Program-made: the position numbers and the translations under genes
NCBI RefSeq assembly: GCF_000419685.1
Contig: NZ_ATTM01000002.1
Location: forward strand, 1-64,000
Length of the DNA stretch: 64,000 nt
Direction: 5' to 3'
DNA from: Flavobacterium antarcticum DSM 19726
GTDB lineage: Bacteria > Bacteroidota > Bacteroidia > Flavobacteriales > Flavobacteriaceae
Part shown: piece by piece, positions 63,001 through 64,000 of the stretch
Layout: each line of letters opens with the position of its first letter
Numbering within the stretch: position 1 is the stretch's first letter
The notes under the pieces: generated by a model
Databases searched by the model: none
Seen by the model: the letters and a program-made list of their open reading frames with translations, nothing else
What the model was told of the DNA's origin: nothing

Positions 63001-63110
63001 TCGGTCAATGCCATTGCTTTAATTCCGCACAAATGTGCTTGTTCGACCAAATCCGTAAGTGGAATTGTGCCGTAACGCAAGGAATGAAAAGAGTGGCAAT
63101 TGAGGTACAT
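60054..63110 (-). CDS. dnaE: DNA polymerase III alpha-like subunit (DnaE/ImuC-type)
   Basis: The 1018-aa protein has a PHP domain at the N-terminus (NCHSFHSLRYG, then ALTDINTVTG with Ile where active PHP domains have His, so the exonuclease-like site is probably inactive). The polymerase core carries GRGSGANSIIAY and the catalytic PPDFDID (D345, D347, D349). An OB-like region (LLGQVEVDYHFPTITISKMAK) is near the end. It is short for a replicative DnaE and resembles the DnaE2/ImuC translesion type. It is read downstream of a Y-family polymerase gene, the usual mutasome order. Confidence 0.9.
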   Translation of the reverse strand: MYLNCHSFHSLRYGTIPLTDLVEQAHLCGIKAMALTDINTVTGIYDFLKLCEKFQIKPLVGIEFRTENDLLYIGLAKNQNGIAEMNRTITQHNFGTTPLLSQAPVFKNVFVIYPLENCPNVLDENEFIGIRPEELPKLYNPKWKILITKMVILQPVTFRNKREYNLHKILRAIEKNVIGSKLAEADYCKTTEVMIPLENLMRKFEDYPQIISNTERIIAECNFEYDFKTPKNKKFYTKDRKSDMELLTKLAYEGLIWRYGTNNAVAKARVEKELKVIGELEFSGYFLITWDIVQYSMSQGFLHIGRGSGANSIIAYCLRITDICPVELDLYFERFLNLNRKSPPDFDIDWSWQERDTILNYIFNKYGAEHVAFCGTNVEFKYRSIFREVGKVFGLPKEELDALAKNPMSKHSSNAVVEQVQKYGLMLEKYPNQRSMHSCGIIISEEPITNFSALEMPPKGFPIVQFDMHVAESIGFEKFDILSQRGIGHIDDTVKLVRKNQNIDVDIRDTSISKDEAKCNTFLSQGRTIGCFYIESPAMRGLLRRLKCDNYKVLVAASSIIRPGVAQSGMMKEYIFRHNHPDKFEYFHDVFKEQLGETYGIMVYQEDVIKIALHYAGVPASDGDILRRAMSGKGRSKEALQKVKDNFFACCAEKGHPLELSQEIYRQIESFAGYSFCKAHSASYAVESYQSLYLKVHYPIEFMTAVINNFGGFYRTEVYIHEAKMSGAKIHNPCVNRSDFQTTVNGIHIYLGFQHLKSLESKIALLIAKNREEFGLFQSIEEFIQRIPIGIETIQILILIGAFRFTGKAKSELLVTARMILVNFKLQNRNWLLLQEPVKEYKMPILPRSVFEDAFDEIELLSFAVSVTPFNLLQTSYRGDVMSKDLLHYHKKTVKMLAYLISRKHVPTKKGDMFFGTWIDVEGNFFDTAHFADCLQKYPFQGGGCYLLLGQVEVDYHFPTITISKMAKMPFIADPRYASTEEKRFETQRQIKEDVSMTQRKPYPQEHEINLPRYKING

Positions 63111-63147
63111 TTTTGTTTTATTTTATTTTCCAAATATTTATTTTTGT

Positions 63148-63211
63148 CTCGCAAAGTCGCCAAGACGCAAAGCTTAAGTTGTTTTTCTTTGCGACTTTGC
63201 GACTTTTCGAG
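63148..63211. repeat. Long imperfect hairpin repeat between the two polymerase genes
   Basis: A 25-base arm beginning CTCGCAAAGTCGCCAAGAC (63148-63172) pairs with 63187-63211 at 22 of 25 positions. This is the CGCAAAGTCGCAAAG family also seen in short form at 57005-57048. Confidence 0.8.
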
Positions 63212-63247
63212 CATATTTTTAAATAATTATGACAATTAGTTTTTCAT

Positions 63248-64000
63248 TTAAAGACTATCGTTTTCCTCCATATCTTCTGTTTTAGATTTCAAATTTGTTC
63301 CTGCACAACGGCTTACTGCAGTCGCTCCAAAACGATTTCTGATTTTGTCCATTGCTTGATACAACGCCATCATTTCGACGGTATCTTCAAACATATTGAT
63401 TTGATAAGTCCCGCGTGCCAATCCACTAAAACGAACGCCAATTAACCGAATTCGCATTCGTCGGTTGTATAATTTATCAAACAATTCCAACACATATTTA
63501 ATCAAAATATGGTCGCAAGAAGTGTACGGAATTTTCAATTGTTTGGGTTCTGTATCAAAATTTGCGTACCTGATTTTCACCACCACAACAGAAGGAAGCC
63601 ATTGTTCTTGTCGCAACTGATACGCGAGTCGTTCGACCATGCTAATCAGCAAGAATTTTACTTTGACTAAATCAATTGTGTCTTGCAAAAACGTGTGTTC
63701 TTTAGAAATTGATTTTCGTTCGACATAAGGTTGGACGGGCGTGTTGTCAATTCCGTTGGCTTTTTTCCATAATTCAAGTCCAATTTTCCCAAATAAACCT
63801 TGCATGTACACTTGAGGCATTCCCGAGAGATTTTCGATATTTCTAATTCCCAATTGCGATAAGGATTTAAAATTTTGGTCACCAATTCCAGGTATTTTCC
63901 GAATGGAAAGCGGATTTAGAAACGATTGTACATTATTTTGAACAACTTCAAGATTGCCTCTCGGTTTTCCTTCGCCTGTAGCGATTTTAGAGACGGTTTT
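63248..64000 (-). CDS. Y-family DNA polymerase, C-terminal part (cut by window edge)
   Basis: The frame is open to the right edge of the window, so the N-terminal palm with the catalytic acids lies outside. Visible are the thumb helix-hairpin-helix LSIRKIPGIGDQNFKSL and the little-finger domain, ending FEDTVEMMALYQAMDKIRNRFGATAVSRCAG, typical of the Bacteroidetes DinB/UmuC-like polymerase that precedes dnaE. It would insert bases opposite lesions, with the DnaE-type polymerase extending. A TTG at 63853 is internal, not a start. Confidence 0.9.
   Translation of the reverse strand, partial: KTVSKIATGEGKPRGNLEVVQNNVQSFLNPLSIRKIPGIGDQNFKSLSQLGIRNIENLSGMPQVYMQGLFGKIGLELWKKANGIDNTPVQPYVERKSISKEHTFLQDTIDLVKVKFLLISMVERLAYQLRQEQWLPSVVVVKIRYANFDTEPKQLKIPYTSCDHILIKYVLELFDKLYNRRMRIRLIGVRFSGLARGTYQINMFEDTVEMMALYQAMDKIRNRFGATAVSRCAGTNLKSKTEDMEENDSL

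Noticed and set aside
1..64000. tRNA or rRNA genes
   Set aside because: No cloverleaf-like T-loop or CCA-end pattern and no rRNA-like sequence was noticed on reading; a covariance-model search would settle it.

Overview
The window is an AT-rich stretch of chromosome from a member of the Flavobacteriaceae, most likely a Flavobacterium. The evidence is a type IX secretion (T9SS) sorting domain, a DUF3276 PUR-like protein, many lipoproteins with short Bacteroidetes-type lipoboxes, a cyclophilin-FKBP fusion of the kind known from Flavobacterium, and repeated use of the Bacteroidetes -7 promoter box TAnnTTTG. No rRNA, tRNA, CRISPR array or prophage was recognised.

The left end (1-3 kb) is an accessory patch. 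It starts with the 3' part of an IS3-family insertion sequence that has cut into a conserved hypothetical gene, leaving a chimeric remnant. Next is a compact two-gene unit: a PD-(D/E)XK-like DUF6602 protein followed by a zinc-ribbon plus DUF4145 protein. Then comes a small lipoprotein gene whose upstream region shares a 27-bp direct repeat and a 17-bp inverted repeat with that unit. The DUF6602/DUF4145 pair is the best candidate here for an under-described system, possibly defensive.

From 3 to 32 kb the genes are mostly core. They include an MFS transporter, dual-family peptidyl-prolyl isomerase, thioredoxin-like protein, CsaA, DUF3276, an ABC exporter, leucine-type dehydrogenase, nusB-DUF1573-yajC, class V aminotransferase, lipid A-type acyltransferase, rhomboid and SIMPL protein. 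Further on are two adjacent msrB genes with a hydrolase, CoA-disulfide reductase, a pabB-tilS-dsbD operon, a T9SS cargo protein, a PH-domain protein, a DadA-like oxidase, YifB/ComM and a GNAT-like protein beside an outer-membrane protein.

From 32 to 44 kb there is a surface-glycan cluster (YfhO-like protein, glycosyltransferase, flippase), then two TPR proteins, a short fossil duplicate of the flippase 3' end, an outer-membrane barrel protein, a two-CHRD lipoprotein, and a second small accessory patch (an unknown 171-aa protein and a DUF4238 protein) flanked by hairpin-rich intergenic DNA.

From 44 to 64 kb come uvrA, an ECF sigma factor followed by an unannotated 47-aa gene, an endonuclease III lacking its Fe-S cysteines, Bcp peroxiredoxin, a lipoprotein, divergent fahA and glyA, miaE, a GNAT acetyltransferase, a pentapeptide-repeat protein, a VWA/AAA+ pair, an LpxR-like lipid A deacylase, a small hydrophilic protein, and at the right edge a DnaE-type polymerase with an upstream Y-family polymerase, which form a probable translesion pair. 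Intergenic spaces carry several dispersed palindromic repeats, including a perfect 56-bp palindrome. DNA repair (uvrA, nth, dnaE/Y-polymerase), redox repair (MsrB, Bcp, DsbD, CoA-disulfide reductase) and envelope biogenesis are the main themes.
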